From Symbiodinium natans (lineage: Eukaryota; Sar; Dinophyceae; Suessiales; Symbiodiniaceae): a stretch of 20,000 nucleotides of DNA. Below, one piece after another: positions 9,894 to 18,432 of the stretch. Position 1 is the stretch's first letter; each line of letters begins with the position of its first letter. A model generated the notes under the pieces. The model saw only the letters and a program-made list of their open reading frames with translations, ran no database searches and was not told the DNA's origin. The translations under genes were made by a program, and so were the position numbers. The stretch covers positions 1,043,418 through 1,063,417 of the forward strand of contig CAJNDS010002635.1 of assembly GCA_905221605.1 (NCBI GenBank), written 5' to 3'.

Positions 9894-10009
9894 CGTTGTG
9901 CAGGTGGCGATGTGACGTTGGCGGGCTCGGCCTTCCACTGCACGAGGCCACCTTCACCGCTTCGACGCTTGGCCCTAGAACCCTTGGCCTGGTAGCCGAA
10001 CGGAACCAT
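9888..10009 (-). CDS. Possible exon or short ORF, unrecognised
   Basis: From an ATG at 10009 the minus strand reads MVPFGYQAKGSRAKRRSGEG and GLVQWKAEPANVTSPPAQRQ before running into repeat. G/C-rich island between arrays of opposite orientation. No family recognised. Confidence 0.2.
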
Positions 10010-10013
10010 GTTA

Positions 10014-10163
10014 GGTTTAGGGTTTAGGGTTTAGGGTTTAGGGTTTAGGGTTTAGGGCTTCGGGCTTAGGGCTTAGGGCTTAGGGTTTAGGGTTTAGGGT
10101 TTAGGGTGTAGACTGGGTGTAGGGTGTAGGGTGTAGGGTGTAGGGTTTAGGTCCAGGGCTTAC
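10014..10163 (+). repeat. TTTAGGG array passing into GTGTAGGG units
   Basis: About seven TTTAGGG, then TTCGGGC/TTAGGGC variants, TTTAGGG again, and finally about five units of GGTGTAG, a local variant that has spread. Confidence 0.85.
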
Positions 10164-10194
10164 GGTGTACTCCTACAAACTCGATGATGAAGGC

Positions 10195-10291
10195 ACCCAG
10201 TAACCACATTCTAATCAGGGTACCTTTTTTGGTGTTGGTTACTCTGTAAGGGAACCATGAGCCAAAAGAAGCAAAAAGTGTACCGCTGGGC
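10195..10291. mobile_element. Diverged family-1 hairpin element
   Basis: CCCAGTAACCACATTCT at the left and TGTACCGCTGGG at the right match the family ends. The interior keeps GGGTACCTTTTTT, GTAAGGGAACC and AAAAAGTGTACC. More diverged than the copy at 7783. Confidence 0.55.
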
Positions 10292-10494
10292 TACCAGGCT
10301 TTGGTCGGAAAACCGCATATGGGCGCTGGACTTTCAAGGAGCAACTCTAAACCCGAAACCCACCATAAACCCTAAACCTAAACCTTAAGCCCTAAACCCT
10401 AAACCCTACCCCCCCCCCCACTCATGTATGTGGACTCCTGCACTCTTAAATTCGTAGGCTCCCCAAAAACTGACCCGCAACTCCAAGAATCGCA

Positions 10495-11110
10495 GACCTG
10501 TTTAGGGTTTAGGGTTTAGGGTTTAGGGCTAGGAATGAGGGTTTAGGGCTTGAGGTCGACCAGCCTCCCTTGGAGGAAAACTCGCCACCGCCCAGGCGCG
10601 AGGGCGGCGCTAAGGCGACGTCGACCACGGCACCTGGCCGGACCAGGTCTAGGGGTTTAGGGCTTGCAGGGTTTAGGGTTTAGGGTTTAGGGTTTAGGGT
10701 TTAGGGTTTAGGGTTTAGGGCTTGTAGGGTTAAGGGTTTAGGGCTTGCGGCCTTTTTGGGGTCTACGGTTCTGGGTTGCTTGCTTCGCGCTCAGCGCTCA
10801 GGGTTTGGACTCTGTCTCTCTCTCTCGCTCTCTCTCTTTCTTCCTGTCTTGGTCTAAGGGCAATCTAGCAATAATATTGAGGTTTAGGGCTAGGGTTTAG
10901 GGTTGGCTGTTGGTTAGGGAGTTTAGGGTTTAGGGCTAGGGTTTAGGGTTGGCTGTTGGTAAGGGAGTTGAGGGTTCAGGGCTAGGGGCTTGGTCCTTGG
11001 TAAGGGGACTTAACCCTTCAGAACTGCCGCCTTCGGCTTCGCATTTGCATTCCCAGGCCTTAGGGCTTGCCCTAAGCCCTAAGCCCTGAACCCTGAGCCC
11101 TGAACCCTAA
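10495..11110. repeat. TTTAGGG tracts, (CT)n tract and a 46-bp tandem repeat
   Basis: TTTAGGG at 10501-10530 and 10661-10735; a CTCTCTCTCG-type tract at 10812-10840; then TTTAGGGCTAGGGTTTAGGG followed by TTGGCTGTTGGT, repeated at 10882 and 10928 (period 46), with a decayed third copy from about 10971. Confidence 0.8.
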
Positions 11111-12400
11111 ACCCTAAACTAGTGGTTTTTGCACAGGTCAAAAACTCCTCTGCAACTACGTTCCTACCTTTCACACCCCAAACCGACTGGTTTTGGGGGA
11201 GTTTGGTTGATTTTGGGGCTTTGGGGGGCTTAGGCCTTTAGGGTTTAGGGTTTAGGGTTTCGGGGGTTCAGGAATTTAGGGGTTCAAAGATTGCAGTTTG
11301 TGTTTGTGGTTTCTACATCCCAGCCAGCCTGGCTGCACTTGCGACGTGACCTGTCTCTCTTTCGCGCCAGGGTTTAGGGTTTAGGATTTAGGGTTAGGGT
11401 TTAGGGTTGAGGGTTTCGGGTTTAGGGGTTAGCATGGATGTTTCAAAAACACCACTGTCGATATCGAATCGATATCGACATCGAACCGTGAGGTATCGCC
11501 AATGTGCGGTATCGATATCGGTTCGAATCGAAGCAGACCAGTACCGAGACAACTCGGCTTCAACATCGTGTGCTCATCAATTAGGCCGTAGGCTTTCCAA
11601 CGGTGCAAACTACAATAATTCTTACCTCGCACCTCAATTTTTCAGATTTCGAAATTAAGCACGCATGCCTCGCGGAATTAGCACTTCCCTCCCGGAAGTA
11701 GTACCTCGCAGTGGCCGCAATCAAAACCGGACTTTCAGAACCAGCCACATCAACCAGCCCGAGCCCACAACCCCCCCGGCCTCACAATAGCCAGCAAGGA
11801 GTTAATGGAATTCCTGTTTGGGCCTTTTTTGTGCTTTATTCCAGGCTTTCATTCAAGATAAGAGACGGCTCGGGAGGCCCTGGGAAGCCCCAAGACGGAA
11901 AAAAAAGGGTGCTTCTTTGAACTTTCAGCAGCACCCGAAAACTAAAAAAAACGAGGGCTTTTGAACTTTTAAGGGGGCCTGGCTTGCCTTGAAACCTGTT
12001 TGGCTCCAAGCGTGCTTGGCTTCGAATCCCCCTGGCCTCACTAAAGGCCAGGTGGCGGAAGAACATGAAACCAAGAATGACAATGTTAAAAATCAGACGT
12101 CCATACCTGTGCATGTGTTCATGTTCTTCGAGTTGCATGACAAAGAGGATTTGGTCCCTTTTTTTTATACTGATACAAGCGGGTGCTAAAATCGTCGCTG
12201 CCGCAGAGCAGAGAGGAAGTTACCACTACTGCCACAACGCCACCACAAGACCATTGCTGAACTGGTACCGTGAAATTGATTTCTTTCCCCACAAACACAC
12301 AACCCTCGAAGTACGCAGGCGGTATCCGGAAGCCCCGTGTGAACGAGAAACCCTCAAGCCTCAACCCTCAAGCCTCAACCCTCAACCCTAAACCCTAAAC
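11110..12400. other. Mostly unique, repeat-poor stretch without a firm gene
   Basis: This is the longest stretch with few telomere repeats before the gene. It holds the ATCGAT cluster, a GGGTGC...GCACCC hairpin near 11907-11937, and an inverted repeat CGGAAGAACATGAAAC (12055) against GTGTTCATGTTCTTCG (12115-12130). The minus frame near 12000-12138 has a hydrophobic run RLIFNIVILGFMFFRHLAF, but most of it lies between the arms of that inverted repeat and I cannot place it in a gene. Confidence 0.5.
11455..11545. repeat. ATCGATATCG-rich palindromic cluster
   Basis: ATCGATATCG-type words (TCGATATCGAATCGATATCG, then ATCGACATCGAACCG and GGTATCGATATCGGTTCGAA) give several overlapping palindromes within 90 bp. 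The whole can fold on itself through TCGAA/TTCGA arms. No protein match suspected. Confidence 0.6.
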
Positions 12401-12405
12401 CCTAA

Positions 12406-12522
12406 ACCCAGCCTCGATCCGGCTCTGGCTCAACACCTCGGACACGCCGCCAACGACGCGGACGTCCACGCCACGAGGATAGTTCAGCTTCCTGAGATCA
12501 AGGTCCCAGGGCGGGTTAGTCC
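12406..12522 (-). CDS. Possible exon, unrecognised (NPPWDLDLRKLNYPRG...)
   Basis: A G/C-rich island flanked on both sides by CCCTAAA. The minus frame after TTTAG|GGG reads NPPWDLDLRKLNYPRGVDVR and VVGGVSEVLSQSRIEAG with mostly G/C third positions. At its end GCTGG|GTTTAGGG would be a GT donor made by the telomere repeat. The plus strand is also open, so strand and reality are uncertain. Confidence 0.3.
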
Positions 12523-13202
12523 CCTAAACCCTAAATCCTCAACCCTCAACCCTTCCCAAAAGCACCCTAATCTCCAAAGCCACGGAAGCAAACCTGTGGG
12601 CCCCATCCAGACCCTATAAACCCCATAACACCTAAACCCTAACCCACAAATCTCCCAAACAAAGGGGCGCCTTGAATTCCTCGTTTAGGTTACACCACTT
12701 CGAAAAATATTTATGACTAGGTTCCATTATAAGGAAAGACAAGAAATTACAACTTGTCCCAAAGCACAACCCAGCTAAACCCTGAACGCCCCAGAAGCCC
12801 TAAACGCCCGTTGAAGGTTTGGGAACACCGGCTCCCGACCTAATCAACGATGTGAGTTTCATGGTTCTATAAGGCCCCTAGAAAATATTCTTCATTGTAA
12901 TCCCCTGAACCCGAAAACCTAGACCCGAAACCCTACACCCTACACCCTAAACACTGAACCCTGAAAGGTTTCTTCCCTACCAAACCCAAACCTACTTTTT
13001 CGAAGGTTCGTAGTCAAAAAAGCCCTTGTAGATTGATTACGTGACCTACAAATTGAGATGCTTTGGGCTGTTAAGGTCAACGCTGTAACACCCCAATCCC
13101 TAACCCCTAACCCTTAAACTCTCAACCCTAAACCCAAAATGCCACCCTCAAGCCTGGAGTGCAGGGGTTAGGGGGTCTAGGGGGATACTGTCCCCCTGCT
13201 GG

Positions 13203-13266
13203 AGGTTTAGTTAAGGGTTAAGGGTTAAGGGTTAAGGGTTAAGGGTTAAGGGTTAAGGGTTAAGGG
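13203..13266 (+). repeat. (TTAAGGG)n variant array
   Basis: Nine consecutive TTAAGGG units, a T-to-A variant of TTTAGGG that has expanded as a block and then returns to TTTAGGG. Confidence 0.92.
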
Positions 13267-13555
13267 TTTAGGGTTTAGGTTTATCTAGGGGCTTGGGGGG
13301 CTCAGGGGTTTTAGGGTTTGGGGTGCTCGGGGTGGGTGTAGGGCTAGGGTTTAGGGTTTTGGGTTTTTAGGGTTTAGCGTATAGGGGTTTGTGGCTTTGT
13401 GGGGTTTGGGGCTGTTGGGATGGATTTAGGGGTTTGGGGGCTTGGGTTTAGTTTACTTTTGGTTCAGGCCTTTGGGGATGTAGGATTTCCTGATACCCTA
13501 AACCCTAAACCCTAAACTCTTTAGAAACCCTAAACCCTAAACCCTAAATCCTAAA

Positions 13556-13675
13556 CTAGGCAGGGATCTCGTTGTAGTAGATCTCCGTCTTTAGGCCCCG
13601 CGTCTGCTCTTCAGGTACCTGGGCAAGAGGCTTTCGGTTGGCATTAAGAGCTTTAAGGGCGCAAATGGTTGTCTT
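13556..13675 (-). CDS. Possible exon, unrecognised (KTTICALKALNANRK...)
   Basis: An open frame in a unique island between CCCTAAA and TTTAGGG tracts. It reads KTTICALKALNANRKPLAQV, then PEEQTRGLKTEIYYNEIPA and TAG. The residue mix is protein-like, with charged helices and no low complexity. There is no ATG, so it would be an internal or last exon. I do not recognise the family and see no partner exon I can defend. Confidence 0.35.
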   Translation of the reverse strand, partial: KTTICALKALNANRKPLAQVPEEQTRGLKTEIYYNEIPA

Positions 13676-14375
13676 TAGGGTTTAGGGTTTAGGGCTTGGG
13701 GCTTGGGGTTTGGGGTTTGGGGTCTAGGGTTTGGGGATTAGGGTTTAGCGTTTAAGAGCTCAGTGCCTTAAAGAAGTTTAAGGGCTTTACGTGTTTGAGG
13801 GAGATCTTGGGGTGTAAGGGCTTTCAACTGAGGTACGTGTCCCCTGAAAATGGAGACCTTACGAGAAAGAAAACCTACCCTATGGTCATTTTGGCGACAG
13901 CTTGAACCCTAAACCCTAAACCCTAAACCCTGAACCCTAAACCGTATATAAACCCGAAACCCTAAACCCTAACCCTGAACCCTGAACCCTGAACCCTAAA
14001 CCCTAAACCGAACGTGGCCCGGAAGAGGATTGGTCTTGGAAGTTAAAATTTCCAAGTAAACTTACTTCTCAAAGAGGTTTAGAAGGGACATCTTAAAGGT
14101 GCGGCATCTGAGTCTAGAGTTCTAGTCATTCTAATCAAACGAAGCCTGGATGAGGATTCCTCAGGGTCTGGAATTTTGCAAGTCTAAGTAAATTTCATTG
14201 AGAACAGGGGCCGGAGAATATCATGCTAAATAGATGCAATTCAACCCTAAAGCCTATAAACCCTAAACCCTATGAGGCTGATATTGAAGAGGATGTCTTG
14301 GGCTGCGGCCGAGTCATGTCATTGGTATAACTTGGGTGTATACTTACAACACAGACCCCAAAGGAAAGGGGGTTG

Positions 14376-14517
14376 CTTGGAGATTCATGGTACTTATTAA
14401 CCAGTTATAACAGTACTGATAACCCACTTCTAAGCCCCTTAAGTGGCCTAAGAATGGTTATAATTGGGTTGCAAGTACAGATATTATTGTGGCTAAGAAG
14501 TACCATTAACCTCCAAG
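14376..14517. mobile_element. Family-2 palindromic element
   Basis: CTTGGAGATTCATGGTACTT and AAGTACCATTAACCTCCAAG form a 20-bp inverted repeat with two mismatches. The interior has ACTGATAACCCACTTCTAAG and TAAGTGGCC-type arms. The 124-codon open frame across it is incidental. Confidence 0.7.
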
Positions 14518-14574
14518 TAGTGAAGCATCTGATAGTTTGTGGCAGCACGATGTCTCAACATCGAAGGAATTTAG

Positions 14575-14685
14575 TCCCTAAGGGTCCATGTACCAGTATG
14601 GCATATACTTGGGCCCTAAAGCTACTATATAGGAACCCCTTTAAGGCCCAAGTATATCCTATACAGCTACATGGACCCTTAGGGA
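14575..14685. mobile_element. Family-3 palindromic element (GGGTCCATGTACC)
   Basis: Perfect 18-bp inverted repeats TCCCTAAGGGTCCATGTA and TACATGGACCCTTAGGGA. A second inner palindrome, ATATACTTGGGCC and GGCCCAAGTATAT, surrounds a 30-bp centre. Best copy of the family. Confidence 0.75.
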
Positions 14686-14786
14686 GTAGAGGATCGTACT
14701 CCACTTATGTGCTCGACCTCACTCCTACTTCTGAGGGCGGCGCGTAACAGCGCCTCTCCCCCAAGGAGCTCGGCTTGAAAAAGAAT

Positions 14787-14849
14787 TAGGGTTTAGGGTT
14801 TAGGGTTTAGGTTTAGGGTTTAGGGTTCAGGGTTTAGGGTTTAGGGTTA
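14787..14849 (+). repeat. Short (TTTAGGG)n tract downstream of the gene
   Basis: About eight units with one 6-bp unit and one TTCAGGG. It lies about 165 bp beyond the stop codon of the minus-strand gene, so it may be in or just past its 3' UTR. Confidence 0.85.
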
Positions 14850-15012
14850 AGGAAAATTCTGGAGCAACGTATTGATGCCTTCGGCCATTGAAAATTGAAA
14901 ACACTCGGTGAAACGCTTGGGGCCTGTGGCGCCCAATGCCAATCCTTTGGAGAAAGGAACCGCTCCTAGATGGCAAGCTTCAGGGCTCTGAGGCGAAAAG
15001 ATGGCCGCAATG

Positions 15013-15423
15013 TCAGTCGTTCAGCATAATGTAGCGCCGGTTGGTGGCATGATAAATGGCCCTTGTGATCAGAAATACCACCAATGAACAAGCCGCGAAA
15101 ACGAACGAGCCCACGAGATTATCAAATGCGTCACGGGTCCAAACCTCTAAGGCCACGATACAAACACAACTTGGAAGCATTAGCACAATGACCAGCACAT
15201 TGCGGAGGACTTCCGTCAGCCAGCACCGCCCCTGCGCGCGGAAGACGCGGGACAAAAGCATGCCCACAGTGAAGATCGTCGGAAAGCTCAGGAGCCAGTA
15301 ACTGGGGTATAGACCGATCAACCTCTCAAGCACGTGGTCTCTCAGAAAGTCATCGCGAAAAAAGCTGGTCAAGACATCCATGCAGCTCCACATGAGTGGT
15401 GACGTTGAGCACACCAACCAGAC
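15013..15423 (-). CDS. Exon 10: terminal exon with C-terminal membrane helices
   Basis: Opens after TTCCTAG|G with VWLVCSTSPLMWSCMDVLTS and ends with TNRRYIMLND and TGA. Three clear hydrophobic helices are visible: SYWLLSFPTIFTVGMLLSRV, NVLVIVLMLPSCVCIVALEV and LVGSFVFAACSLVVFLITRA. There is no ATG before the twelfth codon and an in-frame TAG lies just upstream of the first residues, so this is an internal-to-last exon rather than a separate short gene. The 160 bp after the stop (14850-15012) are unique sequence and are probably the 3' UTR. Confidence 0.85.
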   Translation of the reverse strand, partial: VWLVCSTSPLMWSCMDVLTSFFRDDFLRDHVLERLIGLYPSYWLLSFPTIFTVGMLLSRVFRAQGRCWLTEVLRNVLVIVLMLPSCVCIVALEVWTRDAFDNLVGSFVFAACSLVVFLITRAIYHATNRRYIMLND

Positions 15424-15509
15424 CTAGGAACTTAGGGGTTTAGGGCTTGGGGTGCCTGAATCTAATCCTCTTAAACCCAAATTAAGGGCAAGATATCGAA
15501 ATGTCCCCC

Positions 15510-15586
<77 letters not shown>

Positions 15587-18401
15587 CTAGTACTAGTACT
15601 AGTACTAGTACTAGTACTAGTACTAGTACGAGTACTAGTACTAGTACTAGTAGAACCTCTGCCAATCTGCCTAGAGGCGTAGGGAAACGCATCACACCCA
15701 AGCTGCCGCTGCAGCGCATGGGCCACGGAGGACCGAACCGACTCATTGAAGGCCTCCTCCGGTCCAAACCACGAGCTCCTTTTGGGGGGGACTTAAGCGA
15801 GCCCCTTAAAAGGGTTTAGGGTCCATATCTTACCTAGACCCGGGAGTAGCCTAGGAATAACAAGGGTGCACCTTTTTTTGTTTTAAGGGGATGATAAGGG
15901 AACCCCAACCCTAAAAAAGTGAAAAAAGGTACCTACTCCCGGTCCTAGTTACCTACATTTGAGGGTATATCCCCCCCCAAACAAATGCGGATTCGTAATT
16001 CGTCCCCAAGGTTCACGCACCGGCCGACGGTCTCCCTGTCACATATTGGGATGGGCTCGGAGGTAGCCGGGTCCAGATGATTCACCTAGGTTGGCCCCAG
16101 AAGCCCTGTGAAAAATAAACTTTAGGGTTTGGGTTTAGGGTTTAGGGTTTAGGGTTTAGGGTTTAGGGTTTAGGGTTTAGGGTTTAGGGTTTAGGGTTTA
16201 GGGTTTAGGGTTTAGGGTTTAGGGTTTAGGGTTTAGGGTTTAGGGTTTAGGGTTTAGGGTTTAGGAGTTAGGGTTTAGGGTTTAGGGTTTAGGGTTTAGG
16301 GTTTAGGGTTTAGGGTTTAGGGTTTAGGGTTTAGGGTTTAGGGTTTAGGGTTTAGGGTTTAGGGTTTAGGGTTTAGGGTTTAGGGTTTAGGGCTCAGGGC
16401 TCAGGGTTTAGGGTTTAGGGTTTCGAATAGAGTCCTCTTCAACCTAATTATCAGGGAAAGTATAAAATATTTCAAAGGCCTCCCTGGTCACGGAGCAGCA
16501 CCAGCCTTGGGGGGCCAAATGAACCCTAAAAGGGGCTTAGGGTTCAGGGTTTAGGGTTTAGGGTTTAGGGTTTAGGGTAGGCCAGATATGACGGCAATCT
16601 TGGAGGTCATCTCGTCCCCAAGGGTATCAACCCCACAACCGAATGTGACAATTAGGGTTTAGGGTGAACCTACCTACCCCCCAAACTTTAGATTTCATTT
16701 GGTTCCCAAGGAGCAGATAGCCCTAAAACCTAAACCCTAAACCCCAAACCCCAAACCCCAAACCCTAAACCCTAACCACCCAGAGAAGGGAAAAGAGTAC
16801 CACTGGGCTACCAACAAAGAGCAGACCGTCTTTTGCAGCTCAAAACGTCGGAGCTGGCAACGCATCGCCTCCAGGTCGCAAAAAAAAAAGGAGCTATATT
16901 TTCACCGGCCAGAGTTTGGGGTTTAGTTTAGGGTTTAGGGCTTAGGGCTAGACCCAGGAGTAACCTGGGAATAAAAAAGGGTACCATTTGGATTTTAAGG
17001 GCGGCGAATCATCAGGGAACCCCAAAAAAAGGAAATAAGGGCCTACTCGGGGTCCTAGCCTTCTTTCATCATGTCTCACCTCTTGTAAGGAAGGCCCGTG
17101 GGTACCAATCCCGAACCCCGAACCTGATGCAATTCCTATAAACCCTATGTTTTGGGTTTAGGGTTTAGGGTTTAGGGTTTAGGGTTTAGGGTTTAGGGTT
17201 TAGAGTTTAGGGTTTACCCTAAACCCTAGAATCCCTAAATCCTACACTCGCCTCCAGAGACCTGAAGTGGGCGCGGGCCGCATGCGCCATGCCAAGGGCG
17301 AGGCAGGCGCCGAGCGCAAGTGTTAAGGACCACCTCGGGTCTAGTGGGTTTAGGGTTTAGGGTTTAGGGTTTAGGGTTTAGGGTTAAGGGTTTCGGGTTA
17401 AGGGTTTAGGGTGGTTTCGGGTTTCGGGGTTTCGCAGCCTAGGAAAAGAACTGGGTGCCATTTTGGGTTTAAATGGGGGCTTGGAAGGGAACTGAATTTA
17501 TGAACCCCAAAGAATGGAGTAGGGGGCCTGCTCTGGGTGCTACTGAATCCACCCATTCTTTGATTGCTTTGGGTCCTAGCCACTGAATCCCCGCATTCTT
17601 TGAGGGGATAAGGGTCCCGACAAAGCCGAAGCTGGTCGAAAGCACCGCCAGAGACAAGGACATGTAGCCGAGAGCCGCAGGAAACACTTTCAAGGCGGAC
17701 AGGTTCGTGCCTTACTTCTCCAGTAACCAAGGGGAAAGATACTAAGCTTTTATTTGTCCTGCTTAAGGAAACGCAAAAAAAGCAAGTTCAAAGTTGGCTA
17801 AGCAAGTTGCCGTCCGCCATGTCGGGATGGGATCGAAGAAATGCCGCTAGCTCAAAGATGCACCAGAGCCTGTCCTCGGTGCTAGAAAGCTGTTTTGCCT
17901 CCGCCAATATGGTGCGATGCGGGGTCGTTAATACTGAGTTAGGGTTTAGGGTTTAGGGTTTAGGGTTTAGGATTTAGGGTTTAGGGTTTAGGGTAACCGG
18001 TTATATAAGTACTCACACCGTAATGCTTGAGGGGCCTTTCTAAATCGATCCGTAGCTTCGATGTAGGTCTCGTCCCAAACAAGCAGCAGAGATCGGGAAG
18101 CCTTGAGCGTAGCCCCGATGTTCAGGATCCCCAAGCTCTTCTGGACCTCATCGAACTGATTGATGCAAACTCTGTCAACAAATATCCTGGGCTTCCCAGC
18201 AACCTAGGAATTAAAAAAAGGGGTCCACAAAGATCCTGGATTGCCCAGTAACCTAGGATTTAAAAGAGGGTGTCAAGAAAGATCCTCGCTTGCCCAGTAA
18301 CCTAGGATGAAAAAACTGCGCCCTTTGTTGGCTCAAGAGGGGCTTATAATTGAACCGAAACCAAACCCCCCCCCCCCTAAACCCTAAACCCTAACCCGCC
18401 G

Positions 18402-18432
<31 letters not shown>

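Larger units (their letters stand above)
12540..14010. repeat. Mixed telomere-type tracts and islands
   Basis: Besides the TTAAGGG block: decayed G-rich TTTAGGG at 13270-13460, CCCTAAA 13496-13553, TTTAGGG/TTTGGGG 13677-13745 and CCCTAAA/CCCTGAA 13903-14009. Unique islands lie between; the one at 13556-13675 is listed separately. Confidence 0.75.

Noticed and set aside
11407-11658. 83-codon plus-strand frame through the ATCGAT cluster
   Set aside because: The Arg/Tyr/Ser-rich peptide is a reading of the palindromic repeat; the opposite strand is equally open.
14373-14747. 124-codon plus-strand open frame
   Set aside because: It crosses one family-2 and one family-3 palindrome; the residues follow from element sequence and other copies do not keep the frame.
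15424-15767. Long poly-Val/Leu and poly-Thr/Ser open frames on both strands
   Set aside because: They are translations of the (TAG)n/(ACTAGT)n microsatellite. Only the WFGPEEAF part on the minus strand belongs to an exon.
16425-16720. Exon-like islands inside intron 7 (GWCCSVTREAFEIFYTFP; VTFGCGVDTLGDEMTSK)
   Set aside because: Exons 7 and 8 join directly in phase 0 with the expected Cys/His spacing, and the second island has no AG acceptor after its upstream stop. They are probably intronic.
17398-17730. 110-codon minus-strand frame
   Set aside because: Out of frame with exon 5 (which it overlaps) and it runs into a family-1 element and telomere repeat.
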